A stretch of DNA of 64,000 bases from the NCBI GenBank assembly GCA_900313925.1, contig OMTF01000012.1:1-64000 (forward strand), given 5' to 3'. The stretch's first letter is position 1; every line of letters starts with the position of its first letter. Source of the DNA: an uncultured Eubacteriales bacterium. GTDB taxonomy: Bacteria > Bacillota > Clostridia > Oscillospirales > Oscillospiraceae. Below, in pieces: positions 24,244 through 33,505 of the stretch. The translations under genes were made by a program, and so were the position numbers. Under the pieces are notes generated by a model. It made no database searches. It saw nothing but the letters and a program-made list of their open reading frames with translations, and was not told the DNA's origin.

Positions 24244-25677
24244 TTAGCCGAAGAAGCTTGTAATCTGTCCGTACAGAACGATCAGCATTCCAATTGGAGT
24301 TGTGATCTTGTAGCAGAATTTGAAGAACCCATGACCCCAGGCCTTGTGACCGCTGGCTTCGCATTCATCCATAATGGTATCCGTCTTCCAGACGTACCCG
24401 ATAAAGATTGCCAGCATCATTGAACCAAGCGGCATGAGTATACCTTCTGACAGCATATCAAAGAAGTCGAGCCAGCAGTCACTCCAGCCTTGCGCCTCAA
24501 TACCCAGCATCTGCGCGGGAGAATTGATTAATGCTCCGCCTTCAATGCCGCCGCCGAGACCGTCAAGGGCGACCAGGCTGCCGACAACGAAGATAACAAC
24601 GGCTGCAATAATGCAGGCTTTCTTACGGCCGCCGGTTTCGCCGCCTTTGCCTTCCTTGAGATTCTTGTCCACGAAGTAAGCAGTGACGCCTTCAAGGACA
24701 GAAATCGAAGAGGACATTGCAGCCAGGAAGACCAGCAGGTAGAAGAGGAATCCGATGAAGTTTCCGATAAAGCCGCCCATGGAAGCGAAGACAACCTGCA
24801 TCGTGCTGAACAGAAGGCCAGGGCCGGCGCCATATTCAAGACCGAATGCAGCGCAAGCCGGGAGAACGACCATGCCGGCCATGATAGCGATCAGGGTATC
24901 GCTGACAACGACGATAAGAGCGTCTTTCTCGAGGTCCTCTTTCTTGCTCAGGTAAGAACCGTAAGTAATCATAACGGACATGCCGAGAGACAGAGAGAAG
25001 AACATCTGTCCGGCAGCCGTCTTGACGACTTTCAGGAAGTCCTCCTGCAGCGGTTTGACATTCCAGGAGAACATGAACTTGTAGCCTTCGCCGGCACCAG
25101 GCTGGCAGGCAACGTAAATCAGAACGATTAACAGCAGGAAGAACAGAGCGGGCATTGCAATCTTATTGAATTTCTCAATGCCTTCGGCAACGCCGCCTGC
25201 AATAACAAGCACATTAAGAAGGGTGAATACAAAGAACCAAATCAGCATGCTGCCGCCATTCGTAATGAATCTTCCGAAGAAGGTTGCCGGATCACCGAAG
25301 TTGTTCGATCCAAACATTGCCAGCAGATAGCCGCAGACATAGCGAAGGACCATGCCGCCGAGAACCATGTAGAAGCAAAGAATGAAGAATCCGGCCACGA
25401 CGCCGCAGACGCCAACCCATTTAAACTTCTTACCCATTGCAGCGTAGGCACCGACGCATCCTTGACCGGTTTTGCGGCCCAACGCCATTTCGCCGAGCAT
25501 TACAGCCAAGCCGACAAAAATTGCAAGAATTAAATAAACCAACAAGAACGCAAAACCACCGTTTGCGCCCATCTTGTACGGGAAGCCCCAGAGATTTCCA
25601 AGACCAACCGCAGATCCGATGGCAGCCATCAAGAAACCGAAGTTAGTCGCAAAGCCGCCGCGATTTTGACTTTCCAT
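24244..25677 (-). CDS. Sodium-dependent amino acid symporter (NSS/SNF family)
   Basis: A 477-residue membrane protein with about eleven to twelve hydrophobic segments. Helix 1 has the family sodium and substrate site (AAIGSAVGLGNLWGFPYKMG). GGMVLRYVCGYL and the later SLSLGMSVMITYGSYL and FFLAAMSSSISVLEGV-like stretches correspond to helices 3, 6 and 8. Length and the absence of a twelfth long helix resemble MhsT and Tyt1. It imports an amino acid with Na+. It stands alone, with long A+T-rich DNA upstream. Confidence 0.93.
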   Translation of the reverse strand: MESQNRGGFATNFGFLMAAIGSAVGLGNLWGFPYKMGANGGFAFLLVYLILAIFVGLAVMLGEMALGRKTGQGCVGAYAAMGKKFKWVGVCGVVAGFFILCFYMVLGGMVLRYVCGYLLAMFGSNNFGDPATFFGRFITNGGSMLIWFFVFTLLNVLVIAGGVAEGIEKFNKIAMPALFFLLLIVLIYVACQPGAGEGYKFMFSWNVKPLQEDFLKVVKTAAGQMFFSLSLGMSVMITYGSYLSKKEDLEKDALIVVVSDTLIAIMAGMVVLPACAAFGLEYGAGPGLLFSTMQVVFASMGGFIGNFIGFLFYLLVFLAAMSSSISVLEGVTAYFVDKNLKEGKGGETGGRKKACIIAAVVIFVVGSLVALDGLGGGIEGGALINSPAQMLGIEAQGWSDCWLDFFDMLSEGILMPLGSMMLAIFIGYVWKTDTIMDECEASGHKAWGHGFFKFCYKITTPIGMLIVLYGQITSFFG

Positions 25678-26349
25678 AAATTACTCTCCTTTACACACTT
25701 TCTCTTACCCCCGTCCGGAATGACGGGAAATGTTCATGAAGCGTACGCTTCACGTTCCTTACTTTACCCCATTTTTGGCTAATAATCAATGAATCGAAAC
25801 TTGATTTCACAAATTTTAAACTTTTCATGATAAAGTTCGCATAAATTTAGATAACTTGTACAAAATTGATAGAAATCACTAAAAAAAGCACAAATTGTTG
25901 TGCGCTTTTCAAAAAAAGCTTGACAAAATCACACAATTGCGATGAAAAAAAGGGAAAGCCAGGGGAACAGATTCCGGCCGATTTTTTCCCGCCGATCCGT
26001 ATTGATTTTTGTGCAGAAAAGCAAAAGTCCTCTGGAAAATGATCTCCTTTGCGGCACAAAGAATTGCATATTCGCTTGCAAAAAAATTCACAATTTGTAA
26101 ATATTCTACGAGGGGCGAATGATTGCCTTCCCGGACAGGACAGCGGCTTTTCCACGGCCTTACCGGTGTACCGGAGAAGAAAGGGAAGAGGGCCCGCCGT
26201 TTGAGACACGGCGGCCCTCGAAGGAAAAATTCGAAAAATACCCCTGACCATACATGGCCAAGGTTCTGTCGGGATGACGGAGATGCCCGTGCACTGCTGT
26301 GCCGGCTGTCTGTTTTCTCGAAAGGCGCAGTGGATGATTCTATTTTTAA
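25678..26349. other. Long intergenic region without a supported gene
   Basis: About 670 bases between two leftward genes. The right part holds a hairpin (GAGGGCCCGCCGT at 26188-26200 with ACGGCGGCCCTC at 26208-26219) that probably ends the gene at 26350. The left part is very A+T-rich and should hold the symporter promoter. The open frames found here have no ribosome binding site or family pattern. Confidence 0.6.
25881..25908 (-). terminator. Small leftward intrinsic terminator in the intergenic region
   Basis: Minus strand GCACAA, loop CAAT, TTGTGC followed by TTTTTTT. It lies about 200 bases upstream of the symporter gene and could end a short RNA read from about 26.1 kb or attenuate the symporter transcript. 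Confidence 0.55.
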
Positions 26350-26895
26350 CTATTTTTGTCTTTTATATAGTACATAAGAATGGCCGGATTCCGGGAGAAG
26401 TTTTGCAACAATATCCTGTGTTTTGACTTTCATGTATCCGGTCGTGGTTCCGTCGCTGCAGCCGTAGTATTCTTCCTTCAGCACATCCCAGTCAATAACG
26501 ACCCGCACGGAGTCTGCACTTTTCAGAAGAACACTGAATACGGTTGCCGCACCGATTTTTGTCCCAAGCATTTCCTCCATGCTTTGTTCCGGAGCGAAGG
26601 AAACTCGGGAAACGCCCAGCTCCGTGGAAAAGCTATTGGAATCAAAGCGTCTGTCTCCGGTCGTAATAAAAAGAAACATTTCCCGCTGATGCCGTGTGCA
26701 CAGAAAGAGCGTCTTTACCATCTTCATGTGCAGTTTCTGATTTATATCTTCGCAGTCTTTCATTGTGATCACTTCCTCCGTGTCTACACGTTCAAACAGA
26801 ATTTCTAACTCCTGCAGCTTCCGATAGACAAGAGCCTGCAGCTCGCTGCGATAACGTTTCGGAGGCTGTGTTTGAACTTCACTCATAAGGATCAT
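26350..26895 (-). CDS. YbaK/ProX-type aminoacyl-tRNA deacylase-like protein
   Basis: The start is the ATG at 26895 with AGGAGG 11 bases upstream; a longer frame to 26964 is not needed. The 181 residues match the YbaK/prolyl-tRNA-synthetase-associated fold, with FLCTRHQREMFLFITTGDRRFD, the stretch FAPEQSMEEMLGTKIGAATV and VRVVIDWDVLKEEYYGCSDG near the C-terminus. Relatives hydrolyse Ala- or Cys-tRNA-Pro in trans. It is divergent from a truncated lysR. Confidence 0.8.
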   Translation of the reverse strand: MILMSEVQTQPPKRYRSELQALVYRKLQELEILFERVDTEEVITMKDCEDINQKLHMKMVKTLFLCTRHQREMFLFITTGDRRFDSNSFSTELGVSRVSFAPEQSMEEMLGTKIGAATVFSVLLKSADSVRVVIDWDVLKEEYYGCSDGTTTGYMKVKTQDIVAKLLPESGHSYVLYKRQK

Positions 26896-27015
26896 AATGT
26901 TTTTTCCCTCCTGCCCTGAAAATTTTCCCCGTACACTGTCCATAATATAGAATCTCTGATTCAATTAAAAAAACGAATAAAACACATTTTTATTATCGAA
27001 AAAGAGAATGATAAA

Positions 27016-27600
27016 ATGGACGGAAATATTCTGAAATATCTGGCTTTTGTTACTGTAGCCGAATGCGGAAGCTTTACGAAGACCGCAAAGCTCCTTGGCT
27101 ATGTGCAGTCTTCGATCAGCAAGATGATTGCAGATTTGGAAGCGGAGTGGAATGTGGTTCTAATGGAAAGAAGCCGGGCCGGAATTCAGGTGACTTCGGA
27201 AGGAATGGCGATGCTTCCGTACGCCCGTGCTCTTCTTGTCAGCTACCGGAAGGCACAGGAGCAGGCAGCCGCTCTTTCCGGGATCGCAGCGGGCACGATC
27301 CGCATCGGTACGTTTTCCAGTGTGGCAGCGCAATGGGCGCCGAATATCATCCGGCGTTTTCAGGAAGATTATCCGGGAATTCGTTATGAACTGCTTTTGG
27401 GAGATTATCCGGAAATCGAGCAGTGGATTATTGAAATACCGGAATATTTGATTCCTTTTTTACGCTCCGCCGCTACGCCTATTCCGCTTCGCTCGCAATG
27501 CGGCTGCAGGGGAAAGCGTGCTGCGGCATACACGCACAAAAGTGGCGCTCCCCAAAGCACTGTGTCTTTCTTGATTTTTAACAGGAAAGGAATAGAATGA
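27016..27600 (+). pseudogene. LysR-family regulator, truncated after the effector-domain start
   Basis: Residues 1-60 form a LysR helix-turn-helix (FVTVAECGSFTKTAKLLGYV, SSISKMIADLEAEW), and homology continues through GTIRIGTFSSVAAQWAPNII to about residue 138 (DYPEIEQWI), near base 27430. After that the sequence is unrelated until the stop at 27600, so roughly half of the effector-binding domain is missing. Binding without effector response is possible, but loss of function is more likely. Confidence 0.75.
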
Positions 27601-27634
27601 TTTTAGACAGCTTTCGGCTAAGGGAGGAAAGGCC

Positions 27635-28189
27635 ATGACCTATACAATTGATATTGCTGGAATGAAACGGGACCTGCCGCTGTGCCATGTAAGCGACGAT
27701 TTGCTGATTGGCGCTTTTGTTATGTTCGGAGATGTGGAGATTACAATTCACTGCGCGAAGGAAATGCTTAAAAGGGCTCCGGAGTATGACTACCTGATTG
27801 CGCCGGAAGCGAAGGCAATTCCGCTGCTGTATGAAATGGCAAGGCAGACGCATGCAGAAAAATATTTTCTCGCCCGCAAGAACGCGAAGGCTTACATGCA
27901 GGGAGTTCTGCAGGTGGATGTTCAGTCCATAACGACCCAGGGGATGCAGACGCTGGTCATTGATACTGCGGATGCGGAATTAATGAAAGGGCACCGGATT
28001 CTGATCATTGATGATGTCATATCTACCGGAGAATCGATGCATGCGATGGAAGTTCTGGTGGAGAGAGCCGGAGGCATTGTCGCAGGCCGGATGGCGGTCC
28101 TTGCAGAAGGCGATGCGGCGGAACGGGAAGACATTATCACCCTGGCGCCGCTGCCGCTGTTCAATGCGGACGGCACGGTGAAGTCCTGA
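27635..28189 (+). CDS. Phosphoribosyltransferase (purine PRT-like)
   Basis: The 184-residue type I PRTase has the PRPP-binding motif HRILIIDDVISTGESMHAME. Upstream it has APEAKAIPLLYEMAR, the start of the fold, as in adenine or xanthine PRTases. AGGGAGGAAAGGCC lies before the ATG. It should salvage a purine base using PRPP; the base is not certain. Confidence 0.85.
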   Translation: MTYTIDIAGMKRDLPLCHVSDDLLIGAFVMFGDVEITIHCAKEMLKRAPEYDYLIAPEAKAIPLLYEMARQTHAEKYFLARKNAKAYMQGVLQVDVQSITTQGMQTLVIDTADAELMKGHRILIIDDVISTGESMHAMEVLVERAGGIVAGRMAVLAEGDAAEREDIITLAPLPLFNADGTVKS

Positions 28190-28266
28190 GACGCAAGAAA
28201 AAGAGAAAAAATTTTCGTGGAGCGGCGCGACACACGCCGCTCCGTTTTTCGGCGGGGAAAACGGGT

Positions 28267-28731
28267 ATGTATACAGAAAAATCGAAAGAGGAATACATGG
28301 AGCAGGCTCTGGCCCTCGCCCGGGAGGCACTGGCGGCGGATGAAATTCCTGTCGGCTGCATCGTGGTGAATTCTGTAGGGCAGATTGTCGGACGGGGACG
28401 AAACCGGCGGCGGGAAACAGGAGACGCCAGCGCACATGCGGAGATCCTTGCCATACGGGAGGCTTGCGAACAGCGCCATGATTGGCGTCTGAAAGACTGC
28501 ACGCTTTATGTAACACTGGAACCGTGCCCCATGTGCGCGGGCGCGGTAATCAATGCAATGATTCCGGAAGTCGTTTACGGCGCCTCCGAGCCCCGGTTCG
28601 GTTCCTGCGGCAGCGTAATTAATTTGTTTGAGGAGAATTACGGGCATCGGCCGCATCTGTATGGAGGAGTGCGGGAGGAGGAATCCCGAAAACTTCTGCG
28701 GGAATTTTTCAAGCAGATTCGCGGCACGTAA
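28267..28731 (+). CDS. tadA: tRNA-specific adenosine deaminase
   Basis: Makes inosine at the wobble position of tRNA-Arg(ACG). The 154 residues have the zinc deaminase motifs SAHAEILAIREA and TLEPCPMCAGAVINAMI, followed by YGASEPRFGSCGSV and a helical C-terminus. The N-terminal MYTEKSKEEYMEQALALARE fits homologues at 28267; the ATG at 28297 has the better ribosome binding site (AGAGG). Confidence 0.94.
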   Translation: MYTEKSKEEYMEQALALAREALAADEIPVGCIVVNSVGQIVGRGRNRRRETGDASAHAEILAIREACEQRHDWRLKDCTLYVTLEPCPMCAGAVINAMIPEVVYGASEPRFGSCGSVINLFEENYGHRPHLYGGVREEESRKLLREFFKQIRGT

Positions 28732-28736
28732 AAAGA

Positions 28737-28773
28737 GAAGGGAGACGGAAATTTCCGAATCCCTTCCTTTTTT
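28737..28773 (+). terminator. tadA terminator
   Basis: GAAGGGA and TCCCTTC enclose the palindrome CGGAAATTTCCG and are followed by CTTTTTT. It lies six bases past the tadA stop and faces the convergent gene. Confidence 0.85.
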
Positions 28774-28794
28774 GCCCTTATTACGGACTGCAGA

Positions 28795-30966
28795 TTAATT
28801 GTTTTCTGTATCCGTATTTTCTTCCGGTGCGCCGTTTACAGATGCGGGCTTTGCAACCAGCGTCAGCGCCAGCGTCATTACGGTTCCGAGGATGGCTGCG
28901 ATCAGAACGGCAGTAATCGGATCCTTTATTAGCGCGAAGATCAGCGCGGCGGCGGCTGCAAGAACGGCTAATGTCGCCAGAACCCGAGTAGCCTTCTTTC
29001 CGGATAGACCCAGAATGCCGGCAATAATGCCAAGCACACCGGCAAGCAGTGCAAGAATATTTGCTACTGCTTTTCCGGTCAGATCCTTTGTGGTGCTGAC
29101 CGTGGATTCATCAAGATATTCATATCCTGCTTTAACAACATCCAGTCCGGCATCGACTTTGGCCTGCACTTCCGCGATTGCGGTGAGCGTTGCTTTGCCT
29201 GCTTCTACCTGTTTTTCTCCATCTTCAAAGGTCTTCAGCTTCGCAAGACCTTCCTCAAGCGCCTTCTTGGCCTCTGCAAGCTGCTTTTTCGCAGCTTCCA
29301 GCTGCGGCTTTGCGGCGTCTAGCGTCGCCTTTCCGGATTCGTATTCCTCCAGCTGGGCTTTGCCGTTTGCAAGCTTTGACTCCGCAGCGTTGAGCTGCTC
29401 TTTTGCACTTGCCAGCTGCGGCTTTGCGGCGTCTAGCGTCGCCTGGCTTGCATTAATAGTATTTCGGGCCTCCTCGAGCTTGCCCTTCATCGCAGGGACA
29501 TCCGTGGCAAGAGCCGTATCAATGTCAGCATCCGTCAGATCCGGCTGCGAAGCCTTAATTACACCGTAAGCCTGTTCTTTCGTAAAGCCGTCCGGTTGCT
29601 GCAACATATTCATTGTATTATAGAGGTTCTGAATAGTCTTTTCTTCATAACCGCCGTTCGCTGCTACGAACTTGATGGAATTAGCTTCATTGCCTTTGCA
29701 GGCAAGAATTGTAGCTACGGCAGTGTAGGCACTTTCGACCTGCTTCGCCGTGGTGGAATCGGGGTTCGCACCATTGGCAGCTTCTGCAACCGCTTCTGCG
29801 GCTTCCTCGAGCTTGTAGCCGGTGTACAGCTTTTTGACGCCATTGTAGGCTGCGCGGACGTCATCGTCGCTTGCGCCGCTGCTCTGTGCTGCTAAGTGGA
29901 TCGATTTCGCTTCGTCGCCTTTGCACGCAAGAATGGCGGACATGTTTTCGTAGATTTGCCGAACCTGATCCGGCGATACGGTACCTAAAGAAGATGCAGA
30001 AACCTCCTTGTACGCATCTTCAGGCGCTGTCCCGCTCAATATCTTTTCGTTCACGCTATTATAAATACTCTTTACGCTGTTAGCGGGCATCATGGGGTTA
30101 TCTATTTTTTTTGCAACCGCTTCTGCGGCTTCCTCGACCGTGTAGCCGGTGTACAGCTTTTTGACGCCATTGTAGGCTTTGCCGACGATCTCTTCGCTTA
30201 CGCCGCTGTTTTGTGCCGCTAACTGGATCGATTTCGCTTCGTCGTTTCTGCACGCAAGAATGGCGGACACGTTTTCGTAGGCGGCTTTAACTTCTTCGGG
30301 CTTTTTTCCGGCTTTCTTGCCGACCATTTTCGAAGCGTCATCTACGGAATAACCGGCTTTCAAGCCGTTGATGGTATTGTATGCGTAGAGAACATCCTCT
30401 TTACTCTTGCCGCTCGATTCCGCTACGAAAGCGGCGGCCTGATCTTTCGTATAGTGATGCGTTAGAGCTTTATAGGTATTCTGCAGCCTTTCCACACCTG
30501 CGAGCAGTGACTCCTTGGAAGCAAATTCCTTACGGCCGGCTGCCAGGGCTTTTTTGCCGTTTTCGTATTGCTGCAGGCTGCTGTTATACTTGCTGAGTCC
30601 GGCATTGTATTCTTTCACGCCGTTAGCATAGGTAATTTTTCCCTTCTCATAGTCCGCTGTTTTGGATTTCAATGTTGCAAGGCCTTCGGTGTACTCCTTG
30701 AGAGATGCCTTGTATTTTGCAAGCCCCGCATTGTACTGCGCCAGCCCCTTTTCATAGGTCTGCTTGCCTTCGTTATACGTCTGCCGGTTGGACTCCAGCT
30801 CTTCAATGCCGGCTGCCAGCGTGTCGATCTGCTGTCTAGCCTCAGCTCCTTCCTGTGTCTTGACATCCTTCTGCTCCATTACGTCGCTCATGCCGAGGGC
30901 ACCGGCAATAAGCATGAACAGGCAGGCAAGGATTGTGAGGACACTCACAACCTTCGTCTTCTTCAA
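28795..30966 (-). CDS. Large coiled-coil repeat membrane protein, unknown function
   Basis: The 723-residue protein has an N-terminal hydrophobic segment (VSVLTILACLFMLIAGAL) and a Lys/Glu/Tyr-rich coiled coil (repeats like YEKGLAQYNAGLAKYKASL). Then come three related helical modules containing (S/T)ILAC(R/K)xxEAxSI and YNGVKKLYTGY, the first two about 109 residues apart. A second coiled coil of AKxQLxxAxxxL type follows, and finally three or so hydrophobic segments near the C-terminus. The layout (membrane, long stalk, membrane) recalls YhgE/Pip-like envelope proteins, but the central modules are not ones I recognise. Confidence 0.7.
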   Translation of the reverse strand: MKKTKVVSVLTILACLFMLIAGALGMSDVMEQKDVKTQEGAEARQQIDTLAAGIEELESNRQTYNEGKQTYEKGLAQYNAGLAKYKASLKEYTEGLATLKSKTADYEKGKITYANGVKEYNAGLSKYNSSLQQYENGKKALAAGRKEFASKESLLAGVERLQNTYKALTHHYTKDQAAAFVAESSGKSKEDVLYAYNTINGLKAGYSVDDASKMVGKKAGKKPEEVKAAYENVSAILACRNDEAKSIQLAAQNSGVSEEIVGKAYNGVKKLYTGYTVEEAAEAVAKKIDNPMMPANSVKSIYNSVNEKILSGTAPEDAYKEVSASSLGTVSPDQVRQIYENMSAILACKGDEAKSIHLAAQSSGASDDDVRAAYNGVKKLYTGYKLEEAAEAVAEAANGANPDSTTAKQVESAYTAVATILACKGNEANSIKFVAANGGYEEKTIQNLYNTMNMLQQPDGFTKEQAYGVIKASQPDLTDADIDTALATDVPAMKGKLEEARNTINASQATLDAAKPQLASAKEQLNAAESKLANGKAQLEEYESGKATLDAAKPQLEAAKKQLAEAKKALEEGLAKLKTFEDGEKQVEAGKATLTAIAEVQAKVDAGLDVVKAGYEYLDESTVSTTKDLTGKAVANILALLAGVLGIIAGILGLSGKKATRVLATLAVLAAAAALIFALIKDPITAVLIAAILGTVMTLALTLVAKPASVNGAPEENTDTENN

Positions 30967-31514
30967 GTTATCAATCCCCCTTCTGAAAAGAAACGAATTT
31001 GTAAGTTTCTAATATTAAAAATCTGCGGACAATCCGCGGACTTTTAACCGTAAAATCGTGCGAGGGCGCAAAATATCCTTACGGGAAACGAATCAATAAA
31101 GAGAAAATATGCCGCCAAACGGCGAAAACATCAAACCGGAGAGAGCCTCCGGTTCAGCGGACAGATATGTCGCGTCCAATTCTCATTCCCCTCGCAAATC
31201 CCTTTTTGTCATGTCGGAATTTGTCCCTTATTCATACAAACCCGAACATTAGTATATTCTTTCTTGGATTTTTGGCAATAAAATTTAAAGGGTACTTAAA
31301 GAAACTGTAATAAAATCCACAATATTGACAAATTTAGCACAAAGATTTTCCCAAGTTTGCCATCTTGACAAAAGCGAAAATTTTGTATTTTAAAAGGGAC
31401 CGGCTGGCGTGGTCTATCCAGAGAGGGACGGCGAAGAATCGCAGCGTACAGGAATCGGTCTTCTCCGCGCCGAAGATCGCCGGGAGAGCCTATCGGCGGG
31501 CAAGCAAAAAAAGA
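30967..31514. other. Long intergenic region between divergent genes
   Basis: No supported gene. It holds the leftward promoter at 31251-31278 and a leader of about 280 bases for the coiled-coil gene. That leader has hairpins AACCGGAG/CTCCGGTT (about 31134-31154) and TCTGCGGA/TCCGCGGA (about 31021-31040). The right part is A+T-rich up to the marR promoter. Confidence 0.55.
31251..31278 (-). promoter_or_regulatory. Probable promoter of the coiled-coil protein gene
   Basis: Minus strand -35 TTGCCA (31278-31273), 16-base spacer, -10 TATACT (31256-31251). Confidence 0.55.
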
Positions 31515-31555
31515 TTGACATTTCGTAGGATACTGTTTATGTTGTATATACAACA
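31515..31555 (+). promoter_or_regulatory. marR promoter with perfect 16-bp operator
   Basis: -35 TTGACA (31515-31520), 17-base spacer, -10 TATGTT (31538-31543). The perfect palindrome TGTTGTATATACAACA (31540-31555) covers the -10 box and start site. A shortened copy recurs upstream of the next gene. Confidence 0.85.
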
Positions 31556-31578
31556 ATAATCTTACGGAGAGCATGCAC

Positions 31579-32001
31579 ATGGGAAAGAGGATTGACGATA
31601 TTCCCTGCCACTGCCTGAAAATTCGGCGGAGTGCGGAGAATGTAACACGGTTTTATGACAAGGTCCTGGCACCCTCCGGCATCACGGCAAGGCAATGCTC
31701 GCTTCTGGGCAGCATCTATGCAAACCCAGGTTGCAGCATACGGGATCTCGCGGAAGACACCATTCTGGATCGGTCGACACTGACCCGAAGCCTGAAGCCG
31801 CTGCTGGAGCTGGGTTATATAGAGGACCGGAGGCACACAGGTGCTCGAAACAGCGTCCTCAAGCTCACAGAGCAGGGCACGGCCGTATACAGGGAGGCCT
31901 ACGCGCTTTGGAAGCAGGCCCAGCAGGAGCTGGAGCAGAAGGTCGGAAAACGGAATCTTGCGCAGATGGAAAGCATGCTCCTGCTTTTGCAGGATCTGTA
32001 A
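31579..32001 (+). CDS. MarR-family regulator
   Basis: ATG at 31579 lies nine bases after GGAG; an ATG at 31573 is closer than usual. The 140-residue winged helix includes CSIRDLAEDTILDRSTLTRS (recognition region) and the wing RRHTGARNSVLKLTEQG. Cys residues near the N-terminus (IPCHCLKIR) could be redox-active. It most likely represses itself and the downstream flavin oxidoreductase, since a similar palindromic sequence precedes both. Confidence 0.9.
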   Translation: MGKRIDDIPCHCLKIRRSAENVTRFYDKVLAPSGITARQCSLLGSIYANPGCSIRDLAEDTILDRSTLTRSLKPLLELGYIEDRRHTGARNSVLKLTEQGTAVYREAYALWKQAQQELEQKVGKRNLAQMESMLLLLQDL

Positions 32002-32050
32002 TTCCCCGGCGGCCGGCAGGGCTGCGGGGGATTCTCAACACTCAAAAAGA

Positions 32051-32063
32051 TGTATATACAACA
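32051..32063 (+). promoter_or_regulatory. Second, partial MarR operator
   Basis: TGTATATACAACA repeats 13 bases of the 16-bp palindrome found at the marR promoter. It lies 50 bases upstream of the oxidoreductase start. Confidence 0.65.
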
Positions 32064-32101
32064 AAAATAAAAACAAGCAAAAATTATGAGGAGGAAAAAC
32101 C

Positions 32102-33190
32102 ATGAATTCAATCCTGTACACCCCCTACAAAATTGATGGCCTGGAAATCAAAAACCGGTTTACGGCAAGCGCGGTTTTTGAATATGGCGCGGACAATGGA
32201 AAAATTACGGGGAAAATTAAAAAACGGTACGCAAGCCTTGCCGACGGCGGAACGGGAATGATTATCAGCGGCATGCACGCGGTTCGGCCGGAAGGCGGCA
32301 TGGGGCCTTTTAACGCGACGCCGAAGGCGGAAGGATATGCGGAAGGTCTGAAAGAGATCACCGAGTATGCCCATAAGCAGGCGGCGAAATTTTTCGTCCA
32401 GCTCTGCCACTGCGGAACCAGCACGTCTTCTGCGGAGGGGTATGACACTCTGGCGGTCTGCGAAACAAAAGGGAGAGACGGCCGAACCTTCCACGCAGCG
32501 ACAGAAGAGGAACTGAAGCGAATTGAGGAGGACTTTGCGGATTCTGCCCGCATCTGCCAGCAGGGCGGGGCGGACGGCATCGAAATTCATGCGGCGCACG
32601 GCTATCTTGTCAATACGTTCCTTTCTCCTGTTACAAACCACAGGACGGATGCCTATGGCGGGAACGCCGCCAATCGGGCGAGATTCCTCTTCGAGGTCTA
32701 TGATGCGATTCGTTCCGCGGTTGGGCCGGAGTTTATTGTCGGAATAAAATTCCCCTTCAATGACCTTATGGAAAACTCCATTCGGCCGGAGGATTCCCTG
32801 TGGACCTGCCGGGAATTGGAAAAACGCGGTATCGATTTTATTGAAGTGACTTCTGGCATCGCAATGAGCCGCGAGTCCTCCTCCACACCGCGGGTAACGC
32901 TGGAGGCGCAGGCTCCGTTTGCGGAATATGCCAGAGAGGTTGCCGATGCCGTTTCTGTACCTGTGATCAGTGTTTGCGGGTACCGCACGCCGGAGGCTGC
33001 GGAAAAAGTACTGACGGAAACGAAAATTTCAGCGGTATCTCTTGCGCGGCCGCTGATTCGCGAACCCGATCTGCCGAACCGCTGGAAAACGGACCGAAGC
33101 CCGGCAAAATGCATTTCCTGCAGTCACTGCTTCCGATCGGCAGCCGATGGAATTGTAACCTGCCAGGTCGAAAAAGCGCTGAATCAATAA
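32102..33190 (+). CDS. Old yellow enzyme family NADH:flavin oxidoreductase
   Basis: The 362-residue TIM barrel binds FMN. It has the N-terminal KNRFTASAVFEYGA, the active-site segment GIEIHAAHGYLVNTFLSP, NHRTDAYGG and the C-terminal phosphate-binding VSLARPLIREPDL. A C-terminal CISCSHCF motif may hold an Fe-S cluster, though the long FAD/NADH domains of 2,4-dienoyl-CoA reductase are absent. AGGAGG precedes the ATG. It is probably induced through the MarR protein by electrophilic compounds. Confidence 0.9.
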   Translation: MNSILYTPYKIDGLEIKNRFTASAVFEYGADNGKITGKIKKRYASLADGGTGMIISGMHAVRPEGGMGPFNATPKAEGYAEGLKEITEYAHKQAAKFFVQLCHCGTSTSSAEGYDTLAVCETKGRDGRTFHAATEEELKRIEEDFADSARICQQGGADGIEIHAAHGYLVNTFLSPVTNHRTDAYGGNAANRARFLFEVYDAIRSAVGPEFIVGIKFPFNDLMENSIRPEDSLWTCRELEKRGIDFIEVTSGIAMSRESSSTPRVTLEAQAPFAEYAREVADAVSVPVISVCGYRTPEAAEKVLTETKISAVSLARPLIREPDLPNRWKTDRSPAKCISCSHCFRSAADGIVTCQVEKALNQ

Positions 33191-33310
33191 TTCCGCTGCG
33201 CAGGCAAATGGGAACGCGCCGATCGGAGACGATCGAGCGCGGAAAGCGGCAGGATGCTCCGATTGGAACACCCTGCCGCGTATTCCCTTGGCCGTCCGTA
33301 CGGGCAGACA

Positions 33311-33466
33311 TTATTCGGCGGTAAACTGATCTTTTCCCGCGCCGCACAGCGGACATACATAATCATCCGGGAGATCGGCAAATTTCGTGCCGGGGGCGAT
33401 GCCGTTATCCGGATCTCCAGCGGCTTCATCGTAAACATAGCCGCAGATAGAACAAACATACTTCAT
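33311..33466 (-). CDS. Rubredoxin
   Basis: A 51-residue protein. ATG at 33466 follows GGAGGAG. The single iron is held by two Cys pairs, C5-x-x-C8 ([13 protein letters not shown]) and C38-x-x-C41 (DYVCPLCG), with the family loop [20 protein letters not shown]. It is a small electron carrier. Its neighbour at 34912 is a flavodiiron protein, its usual partner in reducing oxygen or NO. The next gene upstream ends 39 bases away. Confidence 0.95.
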   Translation of the reverse strand: MKYVCSICGYVYDEAAGDPDNGIAPGTKFADLPDDYVCPLCGAGKDQFTAE

Positions 33467-33505
33467 AGTAGGGCTCCTCCTCGTTTATTAATTCAGTGGC
33501 ATTCG

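Noticed and set aside
25847-26251. 134-codon leftward ORF in the long intergenic region
   Set aside because: No ribosome binding site, low-complexity composition, and it covers two hairpins; it looks like chance.
31430-31505. Glycine-riboswitch-like text (GGGAGAGCC) before marR
   Set aside because: Only isolated fragments match; the rest of the aptamer core is missing and the downstream gene is a regulator, not glycine metabolism.
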